Shown: positions 17,956-27,432, counted from the first letter of the stretch. The stretch is DNA of 64,000 bases from Betaproteobacteria bacterium (GCA_016194935.1 JACQAO010000014.1:22723-86722); one strand, 5' to 3'. Translations and numbers: made by a program. The notes: generated by a model not told the origin, from the letters alone.

Positions 17956-18059
17956 GCAGCGCTGGAAGAAGTTACAAATGCGGCTCGTTTATTTATGCTG
18001 CCGCTGGCCTTGACCCGGCAGCGGTCGTGGTTCATAGTCCGCCGCACACTTTCCCGAAC

Positions 18060-18488
18060 ATGGCCATGTCCAGCATCGTCCCACAATCTCTCCCCATTGA
18101 TGCCGCGATCATTGCCGCTCTGCAGGCCGGTTTACCTGATCTGCGAGTGGCATATCGATATGGCAGCGCCGGTGGCGCCTACCAGCGGGCCGACAGCGAT
18201 ATCGATCTGGCCGTGCTGACCGACCGGCGGCTTGGGTTCGATGAACTCTCTCGGCTCAGAGTCGAGTTGATGCGTTTAACAGGCCGCGACGTCGACCTCA
18301 ATGACTTGCGGCAACTGCCCGTCACGCTGCGCGTCCAGATCGTCGCCGACGGCTGCCGGCTGTTTGCAGCGAACATCGGCGCCGCCGACGAATACGCTGC
18401 CCGCACCCTGGCGGATTACGCGCGTCTCAACGAGGAGCGTAAGGGGATACTGGAAGATGTGTGGCGCCGGGGGAGCATCTATGGATGA
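18060..18488 (+). CDS. mntA: MntA-type nucleotidyltransferase antitoxin, module 2
   Basis: A 142-residue minimal nucleotidyltransferase. YGSAGGAYQRADSDIDLAVL carries GSx10DxD and GRDVDLNDL the third acid. In the characterised MntA-HepT pair this enzyme polyadenylylates the toxin tyrosine. The start is uncertain between ATG 18060 and ATG 18066; neither has a strong ribosome site. It overlaps hepT by eight bases. It lies between the MshQ-like gene and mshI. Confidence 0.82.
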   Translation: MAMSSIVPQSLPIDAAIIAALQAGLPDLRVAYRYGSAGGAYQRADSDIDLAVLTDRRLGFDELSRLRVELMRLTGRDVDLNDLRQLPVTLRVQIVADGCRLFAANIGAADEYAARTLADYARLNEERKGILEDVWRRGSIYG

Positions 18489-18912
18489 GGTGCTGCTCGG
18501 CAAGGCAGCCATTATCGAGCGCTGCCTGCGCCGGCTCGACGAGGAGTATCGCGGCCACGAGGCCGAACTGGCGACCAACTTCACTCGCCAGGATTCGATC
18601 CTGCTCAACTTGCAGCGCGCCTGCGAGACATCCATTGATGCAGCGATGCATCTGGTGCGGCTGCACCGGCTGGGAATTCCGGTCGAAAGCCGCGAAGGCT
18701 TTACTCTGCTGGTGCGTGCCGGCCTGCTGGAGGCCGGGCTGAGTCAGCATCTTGAAGCCATGGTCGGCTTCCGCAATGTCGCGGTGCATAACTATCGTGA
18801 GATGGACCTCGATATTGTCCGGAATATCCTGGCGCATAGCCTCGACGATCTGCGTGTATTCGCCGGCTGGCTGTTGAAACAGGGATTACCCTGGCGCCAG
18901 TCCCCGAATTAA
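18481..18912 (+). CDS. hepT: HepT-like HEPN RNase toxin, module 2
   Basis: A 143-residue DUF86-type HEPN protein of normal length. FRNVAVHNYREMD has the complete Rx4HxY motif: Arg and His for RNA cleavage and the tyrosine that MntA modifies. The helical N-terminus (IIERCLRRLDEEY, RQDSILLNLQRACE) is also typical. It overlaps the MntA gene. Unlike the HEPN protein of module 1 it looks complete, so this module is probably active. Confidence 0.85.
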   Translation: MDEVLLGKAAIIERCLRRLDEEYRGHEAELATNFTRQDSILLNLQRACETSIDAAMHLVRLHRLGIPVESREGFTLLVRAGLLEAGLSQHLEAMVGFRNVAVHNYREMDLDIVRNILAHSLDDLRVFAGWLLKQGLPWRQSPN

Positions 18913-18986
18913 GGGGTAAATCGCCGGTTATTGCGTGAAAAGGCGCGGAATCAGCGGGTTATCATCAGGCCACTTTGGTCAATTCG

Positions 18987-19940
18987 ATGATGCCCTTATT
19001 GCGCCCCTTGTTACGCCCTAAATTAAATGACGGATGGATGTCGGTGGCGTTCGCTCCGGACAGGATGGATTTCGCGCATATCGTCCGGCATGCGGGCAGA
19101 AAACCGGAAGTGCTGCTGCTGAACTCCTACCAGCGCAGCCAGGGTGACAGCGGCAGTGACCTCGGCGCGCTGCGCCGTCTGCGCAAGGAGCTGAAGCTGA
19201 CCCGCTATCGTTGCAGCCATCTGCTGCGGGTAGGCGAATACCAGTTGTTGCAAGTGGAGCCGCCCGAAGTGCCTGCCGAAGAGATCAAGGAAGCGCTGCG
19301 CTGGCGCATCAAGGAAATGCTCAACTATCCGGTCGAGGCGGCGACTCTCGACGTGCTGGAAATTCCCAACGATTCCGTAGCGCCGGGACGGGCGAAACAA
19401 ACCTTCGTGGTCGCGGCCAACAACGCATTGCTGGCGCAGCGCGCCGCGTTGTTCGAAGAAGCCAAAGCGCCGCTGCTGGCAATCGACATCCCGGAGCTGG
19501 CGCAACGCAATATCTCGGTTCTATTCGAGGAGGAAAATCGCGGCCTGGCGATGCTGGCCTGCGACGAATCCGGGTTGATGATGACCTTCACTTTTCGCGG
19601 CGAACTTTACGCCGCGCGGCATACTGAAATTCCGCTGTTGCAACTGGAGCAGGCCGAAGGGGAGCGGCGCGAGCAACTGTTCGAGCGTATCGCACTGGAG
19701 ACCCAGCGCTCGCTGGATAATTTCGACCGGCTCAACGGCCACATCAGCATCACCCGCTTGCTGGTGTCACCGCTGCCGGGCGTGCCGGGTTTTGTGGATT
19801 ACCTGCGTAACTACCTGACCCTGCCGGTGGCCGAACTGGACCTGGCCGAGGTGCTGGATTTCAATTCGATTCCCGAACTCACCCAGCCAACCCGCCAGAG
19901 CCAGTGCCTGAAGGCGCTGGGCGCGGCGTTGCGCGATTGA
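18987..19940 (+). CDS. mshI: MSHA biogenesis protein MshI (PilM-like)
   Basis: A 317-residue actin-like cytoplasmic protein of the alignment subcomplex. Recognisable stretches include GWMSVAFAPDRMDFAHIVR, EALRWRIKEMLNYPVEAATLDV and ALETQRSLDNFD. It would bind the N-terminus of the PilN-like partner encoded next. The start is chosen at ATG 18987; TTG 18975 adds four residues. It begins the assembly half of the locus, eleven bases before the PilN-like gene. Confidence 0.85.
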   Translation: MMPLLRPLLRPKLNDGWMSVAFAPDRMDFAHIVRHAGRKPEVLLLNSYQRSQGDSGSDLGALRRLRKELKLTRYRCSHLLRVGEYQLLQVEPPEVPAEEIKEALRWRIKEMLNYPVEAATLDVLEIPNDSVAPGRAKQTFVVAANNALLAQRAALFEEAKAPLLAIDIPELAQRNISVLFEEENRGLAMLACDESGLMMTFTFRGELYAARHTEIPLLQLEQAEGERREQLFERIALETQRSLDNFDRLNGHISITRLLVSPLPGVPGFVDYLRNYLTLPVAELDLAEVLDFNSIPELTQPTRQSQCLKALGAALRD

Positions 19941-19950
19941 AGCGGCCAGC

Positions 19951-20652
19951 ATGAGCCGGCAGATCAATCTTCTCAACCCGGCCTTCCGCAAAGTCCGCGA
20001 CTGGCTCACGGCCGCGCCGGTCGCCATCGTTGCCTGCCTGCTGCTGACAGGCATCGCCAGCGGTGCAGTGCTGACCAGGAGCAAGGCCAATCACCTGCTG
20101 GCTATTGCCGATCAGCAAGCCGGCACACTGAAGTCCGCCCAGGATCAACTGGTGACGCTGACCAAGGCCGCCGCCGAGGGCAAGCCTGACCCCAAGCTGG
20201 TCGCCGACCTGGCCAATGCGCGTGCGATGCTCAAAGGCCGCGAGGAAGTCATGAAGATTCTGGAAGCCGGCACGGTGGGCAATATCAGCGGATTTTCCGA
20301 ATATCTGCGCGGCTTTGCGCGCCAGACGCCGCAAGGCTTGTGGCTCACCGGCTTCACCATCGGCGCTGGCGGTGGCGACATGGAGATTCGCGGACGCATG
20401 CTGGATCCGTCCGCGCTGCCGGAATACATCCATCGCCTGAACAGTGAAAAAGTCTTTCAGGGCCGGAGTTTTTCGGCCTTGACGATCAAACGTCCCGATG
20501 AAGGACAAAGCCAGAAGAATGCGGCCACTGCCCGCACCGCATCTCAACCCCCTTATGTGGAATTTGTGTTGAAGCCTGGCAGCCAAACTACGGGAACGCC
20601 CGCCGACCTGGCCGGGTCTGAGGGTGCAACACCCCCGGAGAGTAAACCATGA
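19951..20652 (+). CDS. PilN-like pilus assembly protein (MSHA alignment subcomplex)
   Basis: A 233-residue bitopic inner-membrane protein. The N-terminus MSRQINLLNPAF is the PilM-binding INLLP-like motif of PilN. A helix at APVAIVACLLLTGIASGAVL follows, then a coiled segment and a PilN domain (YLRGFARQTPQGLWLTGFTI). In MSHA loci this function is sometimes fused to or named with MshI. It overlaps mshJ by four bases. Confidence 0.83.
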   Translation: MSRQINLLNPAFRKVRDWLTAAPVAIVACLLLTGIASGAVLTRSKANHLLAIADQQAGTLKSAQDQLVTLTKAAAEGKPDPKLVADLANARAMLKGREEVMKILEAGTVGNISGFSEYLRGFARQTPQGLWLTGFTIGAGGGDMEIRGRMLDPSALPEYIHRLNSEKVFQGRSFSALTIKRPDEGQSQKNAATARTASQPPYVEFVLKPGSQTTGTPADLAGSEGATPPESKP

Positions 20653-21371
20653 AACGCAAGTGGCAGGAGCTGGCGGCACGCTTCGATGCGCTGGCGCGCC
20701 GTGAGCGCCTCATGGTGACGCTGGCGCTGCTGTTTGGCGGCGCCTTCCTCGGCTATACCCTGTTGATTGAACCGCAGTTGGTGCGGCAGGCTGCGCTGAA
20801 CAAGCGCATCACCCAGATGACGGACGAGTTGTCCTCCACCAGGACACAACTGGCGGCAGTCCAGGCCAAGCTCAAAGACCCGGATGCCATCAACCGCGCC
20901 GCCTTGCAGCAGGGGCGCGCCGAGCTGGCGGCGCTCGACACCAAATTGCGCGGCCTGGAAAACAGCATGGTGCCGCCGGAGAAGATGCAGGCTTTCCTCG
21001 AATCGCTGTTGTCGAAGAACCCCAATCTTGAGCTGCTGGCGCTGCGCACCTTGCCGCCGACGACCTTGATTGAGCGGCCCGAGACTGCTGCGGCCCCGCC
21101 GGAGGCGCCCCGCAAAGGCGAAAAAGCCCCCGAAACCAAACCGGCTGCGGCTGCGGCTGCGGCAGCCGCCACGAACGTCTACAAACACGGCGTCGAGATA
21201 CGCATTGCCGGCAGATATAATGATTTGCTGGCGTATCTGGCGGAGATTGAACACATGCCGCAGCACATCATGTGGAATCGTCTCAGCCTTGCCACCGAAC
21301 AGTACCCTCGTAACGTGATGACGCTGACGGTGTACACTTTGAGCCTGGATAAATTATGGCTGGTGGTTTGA
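20649..21371 (+). CDS. mshJ: MSHA biogenesis protein MshJ (PilO/GspM-like)
   Basis: A 240-residue protein: FDALARRERLMVTLALLFGG, then a membrane helix, a coiled coil (QMTDELSSTRTQLAAVQAKL), an Ala-rich linker of nine consecutive alanines near residues 167-175, and a ferredoxin-like C-terminus (VEIRIAGRYNDLLAYLAEIE). This plan is PilO-like. It is coupled by overlap on both sides (upstream PilN-like gene, downstream mshK). Confidence 0.83.
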   Translation: MKRKWQELAARFDALARRERLMVTLALLFGGAFLGYTLLIEPQLVRQAALNKRITQMTDELSSTRTQLAAVQAKLKDPDAINRAALQQGRAELAALDTKLRGLENSMVPPEKMQAFLESLLSKNPNLELLALRTLPPTTLIERPETAAAPPEAPRKGEKAPETKPAAAAAAAAATNVYKHGVEIRIAGRYNDLLAYLAEIEHMPQHIMWNRLSLATEQYPRNVMTLTVYTLSLDKLWLVV

Positions 21372-21820
21372 AATCCTTGCTGCGCCTGCTGCCGGCCCTG
21401 GCGATGGCCGGCGCGGCCAGTGCCGGCTATGCCGGGAGCGACGCGGCGCTGCCCGATCCAACGCGCCCGCCAGCGCAGGTTGAGCCTGCACCCACCGGCC
21501 CTGCGGGGACGGCGGCAGCCCCGGTCAACAGCGGTTTGCAAACGGTAATCCTGCGCGAAGGCCAGAAGCCGATGGCGGTGATCAACGGCGTCCAGGTCAA
21601 GCTGGGTGAAAAAGTGGGCGACGCCACCCTGGTCAAGCTCAATGAGTCGGAGGCTGTGCTGCAAGGGCCGTCCGGCAGGGAGGTATTGCGGATGACGCCG
21701 GGCATCGAAAAAACTTCGGCGACCCCCAAGCCAGCCGCTCCTCAAGCCATTACCAAACACGGCGGCAAGCGTGCTGCGGAAAAAATGCCGCCGCCTCCGC
21801 CACAGTATCAGGCGCAATGA
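21356..21820 (+). CDS. mshK: MSHA biogenesis protein MshK (PilP-like)
   Basis: A 154-residue protein with an N-terminal signal segment (SLLRLLPALAMAGAASAGYA) and LPDPTRPP, the hallmark of MshK. A small beta domain follows (LQTVILREGQKPMAVINGVQ, LGEKVGDATLVKLNESEAVL) like GspC/PilP homology regions, linking the inner-membrane complex to the secretin MshL. It overlaps mshJ by 16 bases. Confidence 0.85.
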   Translation: MAGGLKSLLRLLPALAMAGAASAGYAGSDAALPDPTRPPAQVEPAPTGPAGTAAAPVNSGLQTVILREGQKPMAVINGVQVKLGEKVGDATLVKLNESEAVLQGPSGREVLRMTPGIEKTSATPKPAAPQAITKHGGKRAAEKMPPPPPQYQAQ

Positions 21821-21856
21821 GGCGAGGCTTATTGAGGCTAAAGCGATGATGAAATC

Positions 21857-23605
21857 ATGACTCAAACCCGCGAACTGAATCCCGTGACCCTGGTTAGCCT
21901 GATGACGGTCATCCTGCTGCTGGCCGCCTGCAGCTCATCGCCGCAGAAATCCGCAAGCACCATGGATCGCATCCACGATGAACTGGGGCGCGCGGCTACC
22001 GAACGCAAAACGCGCAACGAGGTCATCGACCAGGCGCTGATGCCGCCGCTGCAGATTGAAATGCCGAAGAGCGTAAATGCCGATCCGCGCTTCGATCTTT
22101 CGGTGGTCAACGCCCCTGCCGCCCAGGTGTTCATGGCCCTGGTGAACGGCACCCGCTACAGCATGCTGCTGCCGCCGGAGCTGTCCGGCGCCATCACCGT
22201 CAACCTCAAGGACGTGAATATCAAGGAGGCGCTCGACACCATCCGCGACCTCTACGGCTACGAATACAAAGTCCAGGGTACGCGCATTTTCATACAGTCC
22301 AATACGCTCCATTCGCGCGTCTTCCAGATCAACTACCTGGCTGGCCGGCGGCAGGGCAGCAGCGACTTGCGGGTAACCTCGAGTTCGATTTCAGCCGGGC
22401 CGTCCAACGCGGCGGCCAACACCGGCACATCCGCCGCCGCCCCCGCCGCCGGTGCGCAGCAACCGGGTAACGCCAACAATGCCGCCGTGCGGAATAACGA
22501 CACCAGTCGTGTCAGCACCAGTTCCGACGCAGATTTCTGGCGCGACCTGACCACCGCCCTGACCGCCATTGTCGGCACTGCCGACGGCCGCCAGGTCATC
22601 ATCAACCCGATGTCTGGAGTCGTGGTGGTGCGCGCCTTTCCGGCTGAGATGCGCAACGTGGAAAATTATCTCAAGGCCACGCAACTGGTGGTTGAACGCC
22701 AGGTGATGATCGAGGCGAAAATCATCGAGGTCACCTTGGGCAACTCCGCCCAGTCCGGCATCAACTGGTCGGCGTTCAAGACGTTCAATAACGTCAGCAC
22801 CGCAGCCGGCGTGCTGGCGCCGGGAACGACACTGGGCGGCAATGCGAATCTCAATACGGCGAATGCCTCTTTTCAGACTTCCCCCGGCGCCATCAACTCC
22901 GTAACCTCCATGGGCAACGGCTTCATCGGGCTGGCTTTCCAGACCGCGAATTTTGCCTCCGTGCTGTCCTTCCTGGAAACCCAGGGTGATGTTGCGGTGC
23001 TGTCCAGTCCGCGCATCGCCACTTTGAATAACCAGAAGGCGCTGCTCAAAGTCGGCACCGACGAGATGTTCATCACCAATGTCAGCGGCGGTTCCGCCGC
23101 CACGCCCACGATCGCCGCAGTCGCCCCGACGCTGACGCTGCAACCTTATTTTTCCGGCATCTCGCTGGACGTGACGCCGCAAATCGACGACGAGGGCAAC
23201 ATCATCCTGCATGTCCATCCCGCCGTGAGCGACGTTGCGGAAAAACAGAAAGTGGTCGACCTCGGCGCCAACGGCGGCACCTTCAAGTTGCCGCTGGCGG
23301 CCAGCAGCATCAATGAAACCGACAGTATCGTGCGGGTGCAGGACGGCAATATCGTCGCCATCGGCGGCTTGATGCGTCAATCACAGGGGCAGTCGCGCTC
23401 GCAATTGCCGGGGCTGGGCGATGTGCCGGTCATCGGCGGTTTGTTCGGCCAGCGCAGCAAGGGCTACAACAAGAGTGAAATGGTGATCCTCCTGAAACCC
23501 ACCATCATCGGCAGCGACAAAGCCTGGCAGGACGACCTGCAGGAAACGCAGAACCGCTTCCAGGCGCTGGATGCGCGCAAGCCCATGTTTCCGCAAACCA
23601 AGTAA
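21857..23605 (+). CDS. mshL: MSHA secretin lipoprotein MshL
   Basis: A 582-residue outer-membrane secretin. The lipobox LLAAC near residue 17 marks lipidation. An N-terminal STN/N0 region (FDLSVVNAPAAQVFMALVNG) and N1 domain (VVVVRAFPAEMRNVENYLKA) lead to a C-terminal secretin domain with VAVLSSPRIATLNNQKALLK and VPVIGGLFGQRS. A low-complexity Ala/Asn insert lies at residues about 180-215. It forms the gated channel for the pilus. Length is normal for MshL. Confidence 0.93.
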   Translation: MTQTRELNPVTLVSLMTVILLLAACSSSPQKSASTMDRIHDELGRAATERKTRNEVIDQALMPPLQIEMPKSVNADPRFDLSVVNAPAAQVFMALVNGTRYSMLLPPELSGAITVNLKDVNIKEALDTIRDLYGYEYKVQGTRIFIQSNTLHSRVFQINYLAGRRQGSSDLRVTSSSISAGPSNAAANTGTSAAAPAAGAQQPGNANNAAVRNNDTSRVSTSSDADFWRDLTTALTAIVGTADGRQVIINPMSGVVVVRAFPAEMRNVENYLKATQLVVERQVMIEAKIIEVTLGNSAQSGINWSAFKTFNNVSTAAGVLAPGTTLGGNANLNTANASFQTSPGAINSVTSMGNGFIGLAFQTANFASVLSFLETQGDVAVLSSPRIATLNNQKALLKVGTDEMFITNVSGGSAATPTIAAVAPTLTLQPYFSGISLDVTPQIDDEGNIILHVHPAVSDVAEKQKVVDLGANGGTFKLPLAASSINETDSIVRVQDGNIVAIGGLMRQSQGQSRSQLPGLGDVPVIGGLFGQRSKGYNKSEMVILLKPTIIGSDKAWQDDLQETQNRFQALDARKPMFPQTK

Positions 23606-23622
23606 CAAGTAACGGGACGCCA

Positions 23623-24459
23623 ATGTATCTTGCCCATTTCGGCCTGGTGGAACAGCCCTTCGGGATCACCCCGGACACCGGCTATGCCTATTCCGCCGCC
23701 TCGCACCAGGAGGCGTTGAACACCTTGCTGATTGCACTCGGCAGCGGCGAGGGTTTCATCAAGATCACCGGCGAAGTGGGAACCGGCAAGACCATGCTGT
23801 GCCGCCGTTTCCTGGCGACGCTGGGCGAGGAATATTTCAGCGCTTACCTGCCCAACCCGGCATTGGCGCCCCTGCCCCTGCTGCTGGCCGTCGCTGATGA
23901 ATTAGGGCTGAAACTCGATCCCGGTGAGCAGCAGTTTCAACTCATCAAGCACATCAATCAGCGCCTGCTCGATCTGGCCGACCAGGGCAAGACCGTGGTG
24001 TTTTGTGTGGATGAGGCGCAAACCGCCCCGCTGGAAAGTCTCGAAGCGCTGCGCCTGCTGTCGAATCTTGAAACCGAGAAACGCAAGCTGCTGCACCTGG
24101 TGTTGTTCGGCCAGCCGGAACTGGACTTGAAACTGGCCGACCCTTCGGTGCGCCAATTACTGCAACGCATCGCCTTCCATCATCGCATGCACGGCCTGCG
24201 CCGCGACGAGCTGGGGCACTACCTGACCCACCGCCTGCGGGTGGCCGGTTACCGGGGCAGCCCGCTGTTTTCCCGGGCGGCGCTGATCCGCCTTTACAAA
24301 TATTCCAAAGGCATTCCGCGGCTGGTGAATATCCTGGCGCACAAAGCCCTGCTGGCCGCTTACGGCGAGGGGAAAGTCAGCGTGGGAAGAAGCCACGTCA
24401 CTGCGGCGGCGCGCGATACCGAAGGCGTCAAACTGGGTGTCCGGTGGTTTTTTGGTTGA
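23623..24459 (+). CDS. mshM: MSHA biogenesis ATPase MshM (ExeA/GspA-like)
   Basis: A 278-residue AAA ATPase: Walker A GEVGTGKT, Walker B VVFCVDEAQ, sensor region LVLFGQPELD, and C-terminal GIPRLVNILAHKALLAAYGE. The N-terminus MYLAHFGLVEQPFGITPD is typical of the ExeA family. These ATPases help insert or assemble the secretin through the cell wall. It lies between mshL and mshN. Confidence 0.92.
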   Translation: MYLAHFGLVEQPFGITPDTGYAYSAASHQEALNTLLIALGSGEGFIKITGEVGTGKTMLCRRFLATLGEEYFSAYLPNPALAPLPLLLAVADELGLKLDPGEQQFQLIKHINQRLLDLADQGKTVVFCVDEAQTAPLESLEALRLLSNLETEKRKLLHLVLFGQPELDLKLADPSVRQLLQRIAFHHRMHGLRRDELGHYLTHRLRVAGYRGSPLFSRAALIRLYKYSKGIPRLVNILAHKALLAAYGEGKVSVGRSHVTAAARDTEGVKLGVRWFFG

Positions 24460-24468
24460 GGCGATGCG

Positions 24469-25659
24469 ATGAGTTTGATCAACAAGATGTTGCGCGATCT
24501 GGATGCAAGGCACGCCTCGGCTGGACAGACGGTGTTGCCCAATGAAGTGCGCCCGTTGCCTGAAGAAAAAATTCCGCCGCGTATCGGTCGCGGCGTGTGG
24601 CTGCTGATCGGCCTGACAATCATAGCGGTCGCCGGTCTGCAAACCTCGGCCTACTGGCTACCCGTGTTGGTTGATTACAAACTGCTGCCGGCCAATCTGC
24701 TGCCGGCGCCGGCGCCGGTGGCAACGCCCGCGCCGCCGCCCGCCACGGTCGTTCTGCAGCTTCCGCCGCCGGAGCAGATGCTGCCGCTGCCAGCCTTGCC
24801 TGAAGCAACGGCTGCGGATGCGTCGAACGAACCCGCCCCTTCGGTGCAACCGGCTGCGCCCGCCGTCAGCGAGCAAACGCCGCGTCAAGTCGACGATAAC
24901 CGTAGCAGTAGCAGCCTCAAGATTGACAGTTCCCTGCCGAATGTTCCTGCCGCGCCGCAAGCTGCCGCCCCCGCCGCTGCTGCGGCCCCGGCGGCAACCG
25001 TGGCGGCGGCAGCACCCGCCAGGCCATCTGCGGCAATAGCCAAACCGGCGCGTAACAGCGCACCCGTCAAGATCGAGAAGCAGCCGGTCCTGGCCAACGC
25101 CCAGGATCGCGCCGAAGCGGAATATCGCAAGGGCGTCACAAGTTTCCGCCAGGGGCGTCCCAGCGAAGCCGTCCTGCAACTCAAGGCCGCTCTCCAGGAA
25201 GATCCGCGTCATCTGGCGGCGCGCCAGACCTTGTTAAGCTTGCTGGCGGAGCAGAAGCAATGGGATGAAGTGCAATCGCTGCTGAAGGAAGGGCTGGAGC
25301 TGATGCCTGCGCAAATCGCCTGGGCAATGGCGCTGGCGCGGATTCAGGTAGAGCGCAACAATGCTCCGGAAGCCTGGGAAACTTTGCAGAAATACCTGCC
25401 TTATGCCGAGAAGAACGCCGACTACCAGGGCTTCGCCGGCGTGTTGCTGCAGCGCTTGCAGAAACCGCGTGAAGCTGCCCAGCATTACCAGGCTGCTTTG
25501 CAAATCAAGCCCAACGAAGGCCGCTGGTGGCTGGGGCTGGGGCTGGCTTACGAAGCCGAGGGCCGCGCCGCCGAGGCGCACGACGCTTTCCAGCACGCCA
25601 AAGGCTCGAACGGCTTGACGCCGGAAATGGCGGCGGTGATCGACAGGAAGCTGCGCTGA
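24469..25659 (+). CDS. mshN: MSHA biogenesis TPR protein MshN
   Basis: A 396-residue bitopic protein. The cytoplasmic MSLINKMLRDLDARHAS motif is diagnostic of MshN/GspB-like proteins. A helix at GVWLLIGLTIIAVAGLQTSA, a long Pro/Ala-rich periplasmic linker (residues about 75-205) and TPR repeats from about 220 to the end follow. It probably connects MshM and the envelope complex. It is the last pilus gene here; mshE is not downstream, unlike in Vibrio. Confidence 0.88.
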   Translation: MSLINKMLRDLDARHASAGQTVLPNEVRPLPEEKIPPRIGRGVWLLIGLTIIAVAGLQTSAYWLPVLVDYKLLPANLLPAPAPVATPAPPPATVVLQLPPPEQMLPLPALPEATAADASNEPAPSVQPAAPAVSEQTPRQVDDNRSSSSLKIDSSLPNVPAAPQAAAPAAAAAPAATVAAAAPARPSAAIAKPARNSAPVKIEKQPVLANAQDRAEAEYRKGVTSFRQGRPSEAVLQLKAALQEDPRHLAARQTLLSLLAEQKQWDEVQSLLKEGLELMPAQIAWAMALARIQVERNNAPEAWETLQKYLPYAEKNADYQGFAGVLLQRLQKPREAAQHYQAALQIKPNEGRWWLGLGLAYEAEGRAAEAHDAFQHAKGSNGLTPEMAAVIDRKLR

Positions 25660-25662
25660 AAA

Positions 25663-26385
25663 TCAGTGCTTCAGCGCGCGTGCCGCCACCCAGTTAACCA
25701 CCCGCACTGCGCCATGCGCTTTGAGTGTCCGGGCAAATTCGTTGAGCGTCGCGCCGGTGGTCATGACGTCGTCGATCACGACCACCGACTTCCCCGTCAA
25801 ATCCAGAGCGCATTCGAAAGCGCCACGGATATTCTTGTGGCGCTCCTTCCAGGGCAGGCTGGTTTGCGGCGCGGTGTCTATGCTGCGTGCATAGCCATGG
25901 ATCTGTAGCGGCAAACCGAGTTGCCTGGCCAACGGCCGGGCAATTTCCAGCGCCTGATTAAAACCGCGCTGACGCAGACGCTGCGCGGACAGCGGCAGCG
26001 CCATCAGCATGTCGGCGCGTAGCGGCGGCGACGATGTTTCCGATGTTTCCGATGTTTCCAATACCGCCAGCATGGCCTTGGCAAAGAAATCGCCGATCAC
26101 CAGGCGGTGCTGGTATTTGAGCGCCTGCACCAGGCGGTCGACGGGAAAGAGATAGTTGAAACAACCCAGGGTCGCATCGAAGTGCGGCGCTTGCTTGAGG
26201 CAAGCGCCGCAAGTCTCGCCCTGGGGGGTTGGCAGGGCGCAGAAGGGGCAGCAAAGCGCCGGCATGCGCGGCAGCTCATCGGCGCAAGCCTGGCACAGCA
26301 GGTCATTGCCCGCAGCGGCAGCGCACAGAAAACAGTCCTGCGGCAACAGTCGTGTAGCCAATGAAATTGACAAGCGCCGCTCCAT
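25663..26385 (-). CDS. comF: ComF-family phosphoribosyltransferase-like protein
   Basis: A 240-residue ComF/GntX protein. Zinc-type cysteine pairs CFLC, CQAC, CPFC and CGAC fill the N-terminal third, and the PRPP-binding loop is [13 protein letters not shown]. ComF proteins act in DNA uptake or recycling. The ATG at 26383-26385 overlaps, on the opposite strand, the bioB ATG at 26384-26386. A 9-bp triplet repeat encodes SETSETSET in the middle. It ends four bases from mshN, tail to tail. Confidence 0.88.
   Translation of the reverse strand: MERRLSISLATRLLPQDCFLCAAAAGNDLLCQACADELPRMPALCCPFCALPTPQGETCGACLKQAPHFDATLGCFNYLFPVDRLVQALKYQHRLVIGDFFAKAMLAVLETSETSETSSPPLRADMLMALPLSAQRLRQRGFNQALEIARPLARQLGLPLQIHGYARSIDTAPQTSLPWKERHKNIRGAFECALDLTGKSVVVIDDVMTTGATLNEFARTLKAHGAVRVVNWVAARALKH
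26033..26059. repeat. Three 9-bp repeats inside comF
   Basis: GATGTTTCC occurs three times in tandem, in frame, adding Ser-Glu-Thr units to ComF. Copy-number change would not shift the frame. Confidence 0.85.
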
Positions 26386-27424
26386 GAAACATGATTCGTC
26401 CTCCGATTTTACCCAAGCAATCCATCCCATGCCGGCCACCATCGTCAATTCTTCCACGCAGTCCGCCAGACAAGCTGCAACACTGCCCGCCCCGCGCATC
26501 CGGTCCGTCGCCGAGATCGAAGCCCTGTTCAATCTGCCCTTCAACGACCTGCTGTATCTTGCGCAGCAAGTGCATCGTCGGCATTTCGACGCCAATGCAG
26601 TGCAACGCTCGACCCTGCTGTCGATCAAGACCGGCGGCTGCCCCGAGGATTGCGGCTACTGCTCGCAATCAGCGCACCATCAGAGCGGTTTGGTGCGCGA
26701 AGCGCTGCTGTCGCTGGAAGAAGTCATCGACGCGGCGCAGGCCGCCAAGCTCAATGGCGCGACCCGCTTCTGCATGGGCGCCGCCTGGCGCGGGCCGAAG
26801 CAGAAGGATCTGGATCGCGTCGTGGAGATGGTGACTGCGGTCAAGACGCTCGGCCTGGAAACCTGCGTGACCCTGGGCATGCTGCAAGACGGTCAGGCCG
26901 AGCAACTCAAGACTGCCGGCCTCGATTACTACAACCACAATCTCGACACCGCGCCGGAGTTCTACGGTCAGGTGATTTCCACGCATAGCCAGGCGGATCG
27001 CCACGACACGCTGAAGAAAGTGCGCGCCGCCGGCATCAACGTCTGCTGCGGCGGCATCGTCGGCATGGGCGAAAGTCGCCATGCCCGTGCGGCGCTGCTG
27101 GCCGAGCTGGCCAACCTCAATCCGCCGCCCGAATCGGTACCGATCAACAATCTGGTACCAATGCCTGGCACGCCGCTGGCTGATGCGCCGCCGCTCGATC
27201 CTTTCGAGTTTGTCCGCACCATCGCCACTGCCCGCATCCTCATGCCGGCCAGCATGCTGCGGCTTTCTGCAGGTCGTCAGGAAATGTCGGACGAATTGCA
27301 GGCCTTGTGTTTCCTGGCCGGCGCCAACTCGATTTTTTACGGCGACAAGCTGCTGACTGCGGACAATCCGGTGATCGGACGGGACGAGCAGTTGTTCTCG
27401 CGCCTTGCCCTCAAGGCAATTTAG
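26384..27424 (+). CDS. bioB: Biotin synthase BioB
   Basis: A 346-residue radical-SAM enzyme inserting sulphur into dethiobiotin. CPEDCGYC holds the [4Fe-4S] cysteines. [13 protein letters not shown] and [11 protein letters not shown] are conserved BioB motifs. The ATG at 26384 uses the CATG shared with the divergent comF; ATG 26429 (MPATIVNSS) is a possible shorter start that would leave room for a promoter. bioC follows nine bases downstream, so the two form a biotin operon. Confidence 0.95.
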   Translation: MKHDSSSDFTQAIHPMPATIVNSSTQSARQAATLPAPRIRSVAEIEALFNLPFNDLLYLAQQVHRRHFDANAVQRSTLLSIKTGGCPEDCGYCSQSAHHQSGLVREALLSLEEVIDAAQAAKLNGATRFCMGAAWRGPKQKDLDRVVEMVTAVKTLGLETCVTLGMLQDGQAEQLKTAGLDYYNHNLDTAPEFYGQVISTHSQADRHDTLKKVRAAGINVCCGGIVGMGESRHARAALLAELANLNPPPESVPINNLVPMPGTPLADAPPLDPFEFVRTIATARILMPASMLRLSAGRQEMSDELQALCFLAGANSIFYGDKLLTADNPVIGRDEQLFSRLALKAI

Positions 27425-27432
27425 GGAATTTC

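Noticed and set aside
22391..23380. 329-codon minus-strand frame opposite mshL
   Set aside because: Antisense shadow of the secretin gene with Gly/Asp/His-biased composition.
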